A stretch of 26,907 nucleotides of DNA from Actinomycetota bacterium. Lineage in GTDB: Bacteria; Actinomycetota; Actinomycetes; Nanopelagicales; Nanopelagicaceae. The stretch covers positions 1 to 26,907 of the forward strand of contig WLNM01000003.1 in NCBI GenBank assembly GCA_009699825.1, given 5' to 3'. Below the pieces are notes generated by a model. That model was not told the DNA's origin. It worked only from the letters and a program-made list of their open reading frames with translations, and made no database searches. A program made the position numbers and the translations under genes. Of this stretch, positions 7,049-14,447 are shown piece after piece. The first letter of the stretch is position 1; every line of letters begins with the position of its first letter.

Positions 7049-8044
7049 ATGGCACACGACCTAGAGACAATTGATGATCCTGGTATTCCTCCGCACGTAC
7101 ATCGCAAAACAGATACAGATCCGATTGCGGCTAAAAAAGCTGAACGTCAAGTTGCCATCCTCTTCTTACTATCAGCACTTGGAACAATACTTTTCATAGT
7201 TTCATACATTGCTATTCCTGATGATATTTTTGTTTTCTTGCCAATCATGGGAAGCACGAACGCACATCAATTATTTTTAGGGCTCGGCTTAGCTTTCTCT
7301 CTATTCTTCATAGGAATGGGCGCGATTCACTGGGCTAAAACTCTTATGCCAGATAACGAAGTTACTGTGCAACGACATGAATTTCGTTCCGTAGATGATG
7401 ACCGTAGAGAATTTGTAAAAACCGCAAAAGAAGGCGCCTCGGCCGCAGGTTTGGGACGGCGTTCATTAATCAAACGCTCACTTGGTTTATCACTTGGTTT
7501 AGTTGGTTTATCTCCGCTTTTACTCTTGCGCGATTTAGGTCCACTACCAGGGGATTCATTGAATAAAACAAGTTGGAAAGCTGGTACTCGCTTGGTAACC
7601 GACCCAGGTGATCGCCCAATTAAACCTGAGGACCTAGAAGTTGGCGCAGTTGCACAAGTTCTTCCTGCAATGTTGCCGGGTCAAGATCACCGAACTCTGA
7701 GTGACATTGGCAAAGATGCGGTGCTACTTATTCGCCTACGTCCAGAAGAATTTAATTTAGATGCAGAACGCTTGTCCTGGACGCACGAAGGAATCATCGC
7801 TTTTTCCAAGATTTGTTCTCACATGGGATGCGCAGTTGCGCTCTATGAACAACAGACCAAGCATCTGCTTTGCCCATGTCACCAATCAACATTTGACGTA
7901 ACGCGGGCAGCAAAAGTCTTATTTGGACCTGCGGCTAGGCCACTACCTCAATTAGCATTAGCACTCGATGCCGAGGGTTACCTCGTAGCTAAGCAACCGT
8001 TTAATGAAGCCGTTGGACCTAGTTTTTGGGAGCGCTCATCATGA
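7049..8044 (+). CDS. qcrA: cytochrome bc1 complex Rieske iron-sulfur subunit
   Basis: 331 residues. There are three membrane helices (about 35-55, 70-92, 143-160), then an outward Rieske domain with CSHMGC (Cys256, His258, Cys261) and CPCH (Cys275, Cys277, His278), giving two Cys and two His [2Fe-2S] ligands plus a disulfide. Before the third helix stands GRRSLIK (Arg137-Arg138), a twin-arginine motif. Streptomyces QcrA is known to use Sec for the first helices and Tat for the folded cluster domain, and the sequence suggests the same here. ATG 7049 follows qcrC by 7 bp with AAGGAA as Shine-Dalgarno. Its TGA overlaps the qcrB ATG. Confidence 0.97.
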   Translation: MAHDLETIDDPGIPPHVHRKTDTDPIAAKKAERQVAILFLLSALGTILFIVSYIAIPDDIFVFLPIMGSTNAHQLFLGLGLAFSLFFIGMGAIHWAKTLMPDNEVTVQRHEFRSVDDDRREFVKTAKEGASAAGLGRRSLIKRSLGLSLGLVGLSPLLLLRDLGPLPGDSLNKTSWKAGTRLVTDPGDRPIKPEDLEVGAVAQVLPAMLPGQDHRTLSDIGKDAVLLIRLRPEEFNLDAERLSWTHEGIIAFSKICSHMGCAVALYEQQTKHLLCPCHQSTFDVTRAAKVLFGPAARPLPQLALALDAEGYLVAKQPFNEAVGPSFWERSS

Positions 8045-9627
8045 CAGCACGTGAACGTATTGCAGGCAATGTCGCAAATTATGTAGATGAGCGAACAGGT
8101 GCTGCAGCGTGGATGAAGAAAAACCTCAATAAGGTTTTCCCTGATCACTGGTCATTCTTACTTGGTGAAATTGCGCTCTACTCATTTGTTATTTTGTTGC
8201 TCTCTGGAACATTCTTAACATTTTGGTTTGACCCTTCGCAGCGCGAAGTTATTTATGAAGGCGCATACCAACCGCTATCTGGTTTAAAGATGTCTGCAGC
8301 GTACGCATCTACACTTCATATTTCTTTTGAAGTTCGCGGCGGCCTGCTCATGCGCCAAATTCACCACTGGGCTGCGCTTTTCTTTATGGTTGCAATCGTT
8401 GTTCACTTATTGCGTGTGTACTTCACAGGAGCATTTCGCAAACCTCGCGAATTTAACTGGATCATCGGTGTTGGACTTTTAACTCTTGGAATCGTTGAAG
8501 GTTTCCTTGGCTACTCACTTCCAGATGACTTGCTATCAGGTACCGGAATTCGAATCGCCGAAGCAATTATTCAAGCGGTGCCTGTTGTGGGAACTTACAT
8601 AGCCTTCTTTGCATTCGGTGGAGCATTTCCGGGAGAAGCATTTATTCCGCGAATATTTACTGTGCACGTTTTATTGCTTCCTGGAATTTTCTTAGCGCTG
8701 ATTACAGTGCACTTAATGTTGGTCTGGTACCAAAAGCACACACAGTACCCAGGTCCTGGTCGCACAGAGAAAAACGTTGTTGGCTATCCCCTATTTCCTG
8801 TCTACATGGCTAAGGCTGGCGGATTCTTTTTCATAGTCTTTGGTGTAACAACTTTTATTGCAGCCGTCGCATCCATTAACCCAATTTGGTTATACGGTCC
8901 GTACACACCTGGTCAGATATCTGCAGGTTCCCAACCCGATTGGTACATGGGTTGGCTCGACGGATTAGTTCGCATGGCTCCTCCACTTGAAACACATGCC
9001 TTTGGACACACTATTTCGTGGAACATTCTTATTCCGGGTCTAATTATTCCAGGCATCATGTTTACTGGTTTAGCGTTGTACCCATTTATCGAAAGTTGGA
9101 TTACAGGCGATAAACGAGAGCATCACTTACTCGATCGTCCACGCAATGTTCCAAATCGCACGGCAATCGGTGCAATGGCCCTAACTTTCACTTTAATTGC
9201 CCTTATAAATGGTGGCAACGACATCATTGCTCAGCAATTCCATCTAAGTATCAATCAGATCATGTGGTTTAGTCGCATTGGCATCATTGTGTTACCACCT
9301 ATTGCATTTGTAATTACAAAGAGAATCTGTATCTCACTTCAACGTGCAGACCGCGAACTTGTTTTGCACGGTAAAGAATCAGGGCGCTTGGTCAGACTTC
9401 CACACGGAGAATTTGTTGAAGTTCACGAGGAATTATCACCAGAGAAAAAATGGTTACTTACTTACCATGAACAAAGTGGTCCTCTCGAGTTGCCCGAAAT
9501 CGATAAGGCTGGCGTGCGTCGCACCGATGCAATTCGTAACAAACTTCGCTCACGGATGAGCGAGGCTAACGCCGAAGTTGCACCTAAAGTTTCGACACAA
9601 GATCTCAAAGAGATCGAACACCACTAA
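8041..9627 (+). CDS. qcrB: cytochrome bc1 complex cytochrome b subunit
   Basis: 528 residues from ATG 8041, overlapping the qcrA stop as ATGA. GGGAGC about 8 nt upstream is the Shine-Dalgarno site, so the upstream TTG 8026 is not needed. Heme b ligands are His108 and His122, with His209 and His224 in the second helix pair (14 and 15 apart, as in b6-type cytochromes). PDWYMGW at 299-305 is the actinobacterial version of the PEWY quinol-site loop. It oxidises menaquinol and passes electrons to the Rieske centre and heme bL. A long hydrophilic C-terminal tail of about 110 residues is typical of the phylum. The stop overlaps the convergent ubiA-like gene by 4 bp. Confidence 0.97.
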   Translation: MTARERIAGNVANYVDERTGAAAWMKKNLNKVFPDHWSFLLGEIALYSFVILLLSGTFLTFWFDPSQREVIYEGAYQPLSGLKMSAAYASTLHISFEVRGGLLMRQIHHWAALFFMVAIVVHLLRVYFTGAFRKPREFNWIIGVGLLTLGIVEGFLGYSLPDDLLSGTGIRIAEAIIQAVPVVGTYIAFFAFGGAFPGEAFIPRIFTVHVLLLPGIFLALITVHLMLVWYQKHTQYPGPGRTEKNVVGYPLFPVYMAKAGGFFFIVFGVTTFIAAVASINPIWLYGPYTPGQISAGSQPDWYMGWLDGLVRMAPPLETHAFGHTISWNILIPGLIIPGIMFTGLALYPFIESWITGDKREHHLLDRPRNVPNRTAIGAMALTFTLIALINGGNDIIAQQFHLSINQIMWFSRIGIIVLPPIAFVITKRICISLQRADRELVLHGKESGRLVRLPHGEFVEVHEELSPEKKWLLTYHEQSGPLELPEIDKAGVRRTDAIRNKLRSRMSEANAEVAPKVSTQDLKEIEHH

Positions 9628-10265
9628 TAAATTATCAATGTAGCTATTGCGATTAAAACTGCAGCAATAGCAATAGATCCACGCTTGCCAGCTCGTTGAG
9701 GTAAACCTCTAATAGCACTCTGACGGTCCTGGTCCATATCTTTAACTACGTTAATAAAGTGCGCGGCACATCCAAGAACCGCTCCTCCAAGCCACATCCA
9801 TACTGGAGGCATAACAGATTTAGAAATTGCTATACATGACGGCAAGGCTGCAAAAGCAACTGCGTACGGAAGCGGTGAGAGCACGCTAAATTTAAAATAA
9901 AAGTTATAGGCAACACCGCATCCAATGCCAAGCCAATAAAGAAGGCCACCTTTAAAACCCAACGGCCCCAAAAGATTTACTACAAAGGAAAATGGCACCA
10001 TGAAGATTAGCCATTTTCGCAAATACGTCTCTGATATCAGACCAGAAACAAGTGGTTTATTCCCACGTGCATGGCGCTGATCATCTGCGAAGTCATAGAG
10101 ATCATTACTCCACCCAACCACGAGCTGGCCTGTAAAAACAGTAAAAGCAATTACGTACGCTGGGCCTTCCCACCAATAATGTACGCCAAAGGCAAAGGCG
10201 ATGCTCGTAACGATTAATGTAGGAATGAAATGAGAAGCTTGTAACAGCCCACGGAACTTCTTCAT
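9624..10265 (-). CDS. short UbiA-family prenyltransferase-like membrane protein
   Basis: 213 residues with about seven predicted membrane helices. The first aspartate-rich motif is NDLYDFADD (54-62), followed by a short loop ending NKPLVSG; the second is DMDQDR (176-181) then IRGLPQRAG. These are the two Mg-diphosphate sites of UbiA prenyltransferases. The family normally has ~280-300 residues and nine helices, so the last helix pair seems missing, although there is no sign of a frameshift. It lies 25 bp after ctaF as last gene of ctaCDF. Heme O synthase CtaB would be the expected UbiA member in such a place, but length and motif detail do not fit well. A quinone, retinoid/carotenoid or lipid substrate is equally possible. 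Confidence 0.75.
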   Translation of the reverse strand: MKKFRGLLQASHFIPTLIVTSIAFAFGVHYWWEGPAYVIAFTVFTGQLVVGWSNDLYDFADDQRHARGNKPLVSGLISETYLRKWLIFMVPFSFVVNLLGPLGFKGGLLYWLGIGCGVAYNFYFKFSVLSPLPYAVAFAALPSCIAISKSVMPPVWMWLGGAVLGCAAHFINVVKDMDQDRQSAIRGLPQRAGKRGSIAIAAVLIAIATLIIY

Positions 10266-10290
10266 TATTTCTTAACTGCGAAGTAGATAA

Positions 10291-10695
10291 TTAATGACTT
10301 GGTGAAGTTGCAGGTTTTTCATATTCAGTAACCCAGCCGATGACGCAGATTACTAAACTGCTTACTGCGATGAGAGTGAACCACCAACCGATTATTAAAC
10401 CTAAACCAGTTGCCAGTGCTGATAATCCAGTTGGCAATGGCCACCATGAATGAGGGCTAAAAAATCCTAGTTCGCCAGCTCCGTCGGAAATCTCTGCCGT
10501 TATGTTGTCTTCTGGGAGTGTTGAGCCGATTCGCTTTTGTGTAAACCAAACATAGAAACCAATCATGCCGGCAAGACCCGCTGAAAGCATTAACCCTGTA
10601 ATACCAAGTGCTTCACCATTTACTTGCCAATAAACAATGGTGATAATCACGTAAAATATTGATAACCCAGCAAAGAGCATCCAATTTGTTTTCAT
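10291..10695 (-). CDS. ctaF: cytochrome c oxidase subunit IV, actinobacterial type
   Basis: 134 residues with four membrane helices arranged as two pairs around a short polar loop. The loop ends in AGELGFFSPHSWWPLP (about 73-88), the diagnostic stretch of actinobacterial CtaF. The protein is a structural subunit of the aa3 oxidase in the supercomplex. It starts 5 bp after the ctaD stop and has no strong Shine-Dalgarno site, so translation is probably coupled. It lies before the ubiA-like gene. Confidence 0.95.
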   Translation of the reverse strand: MKTNWMLFAGLSIFYVIITIVYWQVNGEALGITGLMLSAGLAGMIGFYVWFTQKRIGSTLPEDNITAEISDGAGELGFFSPHSWWPLPTGLSALATGLGLIIGWWFTLIAVSSLVICVIGWVTEYEKPATSPSH

Positions 10696-10700
10696 AAAAC

Positions 10701-12359
10701 TTAGTGCCCTTCAGTTTTGATGTGCGGGTGGTGTAAATCAAATGCTGGGCGCTCACTTGAAATGCGCGGCATTGAAGTGAAGTTATGGCGTGGTGGTGGG
10801 CACGAAGTTGCCCATTCAAGTGATGACCCGTAACCCCATGGGTCATCAACACCAACTAATGGGCTCTTACGCGTAATCCACACATTTATAAAGAATGGAA
10901 TCATTGAAAGAGCCAACAGAAATGAGCCAATGGTCGAAACAGTGTTCATAAATGTGAATCCATCGGTTGGTAAATAATCGGCGTAACGGCGTGGGAAGCC
11001 TTTAATTCCGAGCCAATGTTGAATTAAAAATGTTAGATGGAAGCCAAAAAAGAGTGTCCAAAAGTGAATCTTTCCAAGACGTTCATTGAGCATGCGCCCT
11101 GTCATCTTTGGCCACCAGAAATAAAATCCAGCAAACATCGCAAAAACTACAGTTCCAAAGAGAACATAATGGAAGTGCGCTACTACGAAATAAGATGCAG
11201 AAACTGCGAAATCAAGTGGTGGCGACGCCAAAATAATTCCGGTTAGACCACCGAACAAAAATGTTACGAGGAAGCCCATCACCCAGAGCATCGGTGTTTC
11301 AAATGTAACGTGGCCACGCCACATTGTTCCGATCCAGTTAAAGAACTTCACACCTGTCGGAACGCCGATAAGAAATGTCATAAATGAGAAAAACGGAAGC
11401 AACACTTGACCACTTGCAAACATGTGGTGAGCCCACACCGAAACTGATAAAGCAGCGATTGCAATTGTTGCGGCAATTAAACCCTTGTAACCAAATATTG
11501 GTTTACGGCTAAACACCGGTAAAATTTCTGTCGCAATTCCAAAGAATGGTAATGCCAAGATGTAAACCTCAGGGTGTCCAAAGAACCAGAAAAGATGTTG
11601 CCAGAGCATCGCTCCGCCGTTGGCTGGATCAAATAGATGCGTGCCGTACAAACGGTCGGATTCGAGCCCTAGGAATGCAACAGCTAATGGCGGAAATGCG
11701 AGTAAAACCAATATGGATGTTAGTAAAACGTTCCAAGAAAAGATCGACATTCGAAACATCGTCATACCCGGTGCGCGCATTGTGAAAATCGTTGTGATGA
11801 AATTTACTGCGCCTAAAATTGTTCCGATACCGCCGATTGCCAATCCAACAATCCAGAGATCTGCGCCAATTCCTGGCGAATACACGGAGTTAGAAAGTGG
11901 GGCATAAGCAGTCCAACCAAATGAAGCCGCGCCACCCGGAGTTAAAAATCCAGCAAAGACCATAATTCCAGAGAAAAGATATAGCCAATAAGAAAGCATA
12001 TTTAAACGAGGAAAAGCCACATCTGCCGCACCGATTTGCAGCGGCATAATTACATTTGCAAATCCAACGAAGAGTGGAGTCGCAAAGAGCAATAACATAA
12101 TTGTTCCGTGCATTGTGAAAATTTGGTTGTACTGCTCATTGCTCAAAAACTGTAATCCTGGACGAGCTAATTCCGAACGCAATAGCAGAGCCAAAAATCC
12201 AGCAATTAAGAACCAGGCAAAAGTTGTGATGAGATACAAATAACCAATGCGTTTATGATCTGTTGTTGTAACCCACTTAACGAATTCATTTCCTTTTCGG
12301 GTTGGCTTTATTCCCTGTGTCGGAAGTTTCAGCGCCGGACGCTCTGCATAAGTTGTCAT
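10701..12359 (-). CDS. ctaD: cytochrome c oxidase subunit I
   Basis: 552 residues, twelve helices, the heme-copper catalytic subunit. Redox ligands are complete: His84 and His397 for heme a, His395 for heme a3, His262, His311 and His312 for CuB, with Tyr266 the cross-linked tyrosine in GHPEVY. D-pathway entry Asp113 and Glu264, and K-pathway Thr335 and Lys338 (PTGVK), are present, so this is an A1-type proton pump. Odd point: the segment before AHFHY reads AVSASYF. The positions of bovine His368 and Asp369, ligands of the non-redox Mg/Mn site, are Ser387 and Ala388. The ATG overlaps the ctaC TGA by 4 bp. Heme A synthesis genes are not in the window unless the ubiA-like gene is one. Confidence 0.98.
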   Translation of the reverse strand: MTTYAERPALKLPTQGIKPTRKGNEFVKWVTTTDHKRIGYLYLITTFAWFLIAGFLALLLRSELARPGLQFLSNEQYNQIFTMHGTIMLLLFATPLFVGFANVIMPLQIGAADVAFPRLNMLSYWLYLFSGIMVFAGFLTPGGAASFGWTAYAPLSNSVYSPGIGADLWIVGLAIGGIGTILGAVNFITTIFTMRAPGMTMFRMSIFSWNVLLTSILVLLAFPPLAVAFLGLESDRLYGTHLFDPANGGAMLWQHLFWFFGHPEVYILALPFFGIATEILPVFSRKPIFGYKGLIAATIAIAALSVSVWAHHMFASGQVLLPFFSFMTFLIGVPTGVKFFNWIGTMWRGHVTFETPMLWVMGFLVTFLFGGLTGIILASPPLDFAVSASYFVVAHFHYVLFGTVVFAMFAGFYFWWPKMTGRMLNERLGKIHFWTLFFGFHLTFLIQHWLGIKGFPRRYADYLPTDGFTFMNTVSTIGSFLLALSMIPFFINVWITRKSPLVGVDDPWGYGSSLEWATSCPPPRHNFTSMPRISSERPAFDLHHPHIKTEGH

Positions 12360-13108
12360 ACTGTGCTCGCCTTCAGGGATTCTAGGTAACTCTCATATTC
12401 CGATGGAGTAACAACTTTTACACTAAAAATCATCTGTGTGTGATTGCGTCCGCACAAAATATTGCATCGTCCAGGGTAGGTGCCTAATTTGTTGGCCGTA
12501 AATTCAAGTTTATTTGTAACTCCAGGAAGGTTCTGCATTTGAATCATAAAAGCTGGGATCCAAAAACCGTGCACAACGTCATTTGAAGTAATTGCGAATC
12601 TAATTTTTTCACCTTGAGGCAGGTATAACGTAGGCGGTTGGGCAGGTGTGCCAGTTACGACTGCACCAGGTCCGGCTTCGGTGTAACCAAATTGCCATGA
12701 CCACTGAATGCCTTCAACTGAAATTTCATGTGCTGGTCCTGTTGTTTTAGCAGTGATCACATTTTGCGCTTGCATGGTGTACACAAAAAGAACAGCAACA
12801 ATGATAAACGGAATCACTGTGTAGAGAATTTCTACGGGCACGTTATATTGAGTTTGCTTTGGAAATTCTGGTGAATCTTTCTTGAGACGATGAAACATCG
12901 CCGGCCAAATAATGAGAATAAAAGTGAATACGCCAACTACGCCTGCTGCAATCCATGCACCTTGCCACAGGGATAAAGATTGATCATTAACACTTGTTAT
13001 TCCTTCTTCAAATCCAAGTCCAGAAACCTTTGAGCAACCAGTAAGAAGTAATACGGTTGGGACCACTATTCCTGCTAGGGATAAGGATCGCTTTTTTCGT
13101 GCGGACAT
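12356..13108 (-). CDS. ctaC: cytochrome c oxidase subunit II
   Basis: 250 residues from ATG 13108. The signal has lipobox LLTGC (Cys25), so the N-terminus is probably lipid-modified. Two membrane helices (about 51-70 and 91-112) follow, then a CuA domain. CuA ligands His180, Cys215, Cys219, His223 and Met226 are all present, as is the aromatic GIQWSW patch that receives electrons. The loop reads CNILC where most oxidases have CxExC, so the Glu whose carbonyl binds CuA and whose side chain binds Mg/Mn is Ile217. The frame is open to 13147, but ATG 13108 gives a proper signal peptide and has TATTCT 7 nt upstream. First gene of ctaC-ctaD-ctaF-ubiA-like. Confidence 0.96.
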   Translation of the reverse strand: MSARKKRSLSLAGIVVPTVLLLTGCSKVSGLGFEEGITSVNDQSLSLWQGAWIAAGVVGVFTFILIIWPAMFHRLKKDSPEFPKQTQYNVPVEILYTVIPFIIVAVLFVYTMQAQNVITAKTTGPAHEISVEGIQWSWQFGYTEAGPGAVVTGTPAQPPTLYLPQGEKIRFAITSNDVVHGFWIPAFMIQMQNLPGVTNKLEFTANKLGTYPGRCNILCGRNHTQMIFSVKVVTPSEYESYLESLKASTV

Positions 13109-13115
13109 GGGCCTA

Positions 13116-13121
13116 AGAATA
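13116..13121 (-). promoter_or_regulatory. -10 hexamer of the ctaCDF operon
   Basis: TATTCT on the minus strand lies 7 nt upstream of ATG 13108. It supports this start over the longer open frame and suggests a leaderless ctaC message. Confidence 0.45.
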
Positions 13122-13154
13122 GTGGGGCATTTCCAAAACGCACTCACCTGCCAG

Positions 13155-13160
13155 TAGCGT
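13155..13160 (+). promoter_or_regulatory. -10 hexamer of the nifS-like/tusA unit
   Basis: TAGCGT lies 7 nt before GTG 13168 and no Shine-Dalgarno site is seen. It diverges from the ctaC -10; the two hexamers are 33 bp apart within a 59-bp intergenic gap. Confidence 0.4.
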
Positions 13161-13167
13161 TCATCTG

Positions 13168-14235
13168 GTGGTACGTGTCACAGGAAATTTCCAGAGTGAG
13201 AGCCCTCTTCATCCCAAGGCTTTTGAAGTGCTTTCTGCTGCCTTTGAAAGTGGCTGGGCTGACCCGGCAAAACTTTCACAAGCCAGCACCAAAGCTGCTC
13301 AATTGCGAAACAATGCCCTTGAAACCATTGGCAAGGCGCTTGCAGTATCTGTCGACTCAATTGTGCCTATCTCACCCACTTCACTTGGCTATTTTTTAGG
13401 TATTCAAGGATTACTTCTAAATTCATCAACCTTGATTCACGGAGCTACCGATCGTAAAGATGTCTTTGCAATTGCCGCGAAAACCCCTCACCAGTTATTG
13501 AAGAGTGACCTCGATGGAAAACTAATTGCAGCAGAAAATGCGGGGAGGAATTCAGTTCTGGCCTTGCAAATTGCTAATGCAGAAACAGGAGTGATTCAAA
13601 AATGCGACGAGATTATTGCGGATGTGAACTCTGATCATATTTTTCTCGACGCAACAACTAGTGGAATACGAGTTCCACTAGTCGATGATTTTTCGACAGC
13701 GCTATTCGATAGCAGGTCTTGGTACGGTCCATCCGGTATTGGGTTTTTGATTGTCAAAAAACCATCACAATGGAGCAATCCCCTGCCCCATCTCAACGCT
13801 GCGCACCCAAATCTTGATGTTTCGCTACCACTACTACTGGCAAGTGCTGTTGCACTTGAAAATTTCTCTGCAGAAGTTGAAGATGCAAGCACTGAAGCTC
13901 GCAAATTTAATGAACAACTAAGAAGTGCATTTTCGCAAATGGCAGATGTAGATATTGCAGGATCTTTGAATTCCAGCATGCCCCACATGCTCAGCGCTTC
14001 ATTTCTCAATTGCAATGGTGAAGAGTTACTTCGCGCAATTCAAAACGATGGCTACAGCGTTGACTCAGGATCGGCATGTACTGCAGACAACCTGGAACCG
14101 AGTCATGTGCTGGCCGCTATGGGCGTCCTGACTCATGGCAATATCCGAATAACTATCCACCCTGACACGACGCAAGTAGAAATCGATGGCTTAATTTCAT
14201 CCGTTACAAAAAATGTAAATCAACAACGCTCATGA
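13168..14235 (+). CDS. NifS/IscS-like aminotransferase-V protein lacking the PLP lysine
   Basis: 355 residues of the cysteine desulfurase fold. Conserved parts: SPLHP near 12-16, Asn137 in NAETGVIQ, Asp161 in IFLDATTSG, and the catalytic loop SGSACTADNLEPSHVLAAMG with Cys304. In IscS the Schiff-base lysine lies in SAHKxYGPKG; here the aligned stretch is DSRSWYGPSG, so His becomes Arg183 and the lysine becomes Ser184 (codon TCT at 13717). The quinonoid-stabilising His of the EHK motif is also not evident near GATDRKD (92-98), and the Gln after Asp161 is Thr. The protein therefore probably cannot act as a normal PLP desulfurase, though Cys304 could still carry a persulfide. The TGA overlaps the tusA ATG; as I recall, related actinobacterial proteins are often fused to TusA. 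A divergent but PLP-competent enzyme cannot be excluded. Confidence 0.8.
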   Translation: MVRVTGNFQSESPLHPKAFEVLSAAFESGWADPAKLSQASTKAAQLRNNALETIGKALAVSVDSIVPISPTSLGYFLGIQGLLLNSSTLIHGATDRKDVFAIAAKTPHQLLKSDLDGKLIAAENAGRNSVLALQIANAETGVIQKCDEIIADVNSDHIFLDATTSGIRVPLVDDFSTALFDSRSWYGPSGIGFLIVKKPSQWSNPLPHLNAAHPNLDVSLPLLLASAVALENFSAEVEDASTEARKFNEQLRSAFSQMADVDIAGSLNSSMPHMLSASFLNCNGEELLRAIQNDGYSVDSGSACTADNLEPSHVLAAMGVLTHGNIRITIHPDTTQVEIDGLISSVTKNVNQQRS

Positions 14236-14447
14236 ATGAAATTGACGCCCGCAGTTTGCGTTGTCCTCAACCAATTATTGAATTGGGCAAAGTGATTTCA
14301 ACTATGCGCCATAGCGATCAAGTGACTCTACTTTCAGATGATCCAGCAACTGAGCCGGACTTATCAGCATGGTCTCGAATGACAGGAAATAAATTTGAGA
14401 AAATATCGGAGAGCACTTTCGTTATTACTAAACTAAGTGAGCGCTGA
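14232..14447 (+). CDS. TusA/SirA-family sulfur carrier protein
   Basis: 71 residues, the usual size of the two-layer TusA fold. The signature LRCPQPIIELGK has Cys11 in the CPxP motif, the residue that accepts a persulfide from IscS in E. coli TusA. Targets in E. coli are tRNA thiolation and molybdenum cofactor; here the target is unknown. Its ATG overlaps the stop of the NifS-like gene as ATGA, so the two proteins are made together and likely interact. Its last 20 bases overlap the 3' end of the convergent adoK gene. Confidence 0.9.
   Translation: MNEIDARSLRCPQPIIELGKVISTMRHSDQVTLLSDDPATEPDLSAWSRMTGNKFEKISESTFVITKLSER

Noticed and set aside
8026..8040. TTG start at 8026 for qcrB
   Set aside because: ATG 8041 overlaps the qcrA stop as ATGA and has GGGAGC at good spacing; the extra five residues are not needed.
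13109..13147. Longer ctaC start at 13147
   Set aside because: ATG 13108 begins a proper basic lipoprotein signal, and the -10 TATTCT lies between the two starts.
13635..14015. 126-codon minus-strand open frame opposite the NifS-like gene
   Set aside because: The plus-strand frame has clear desulfurase-family motifs; the antisense translation is Ser/Ala-rich low complexity.
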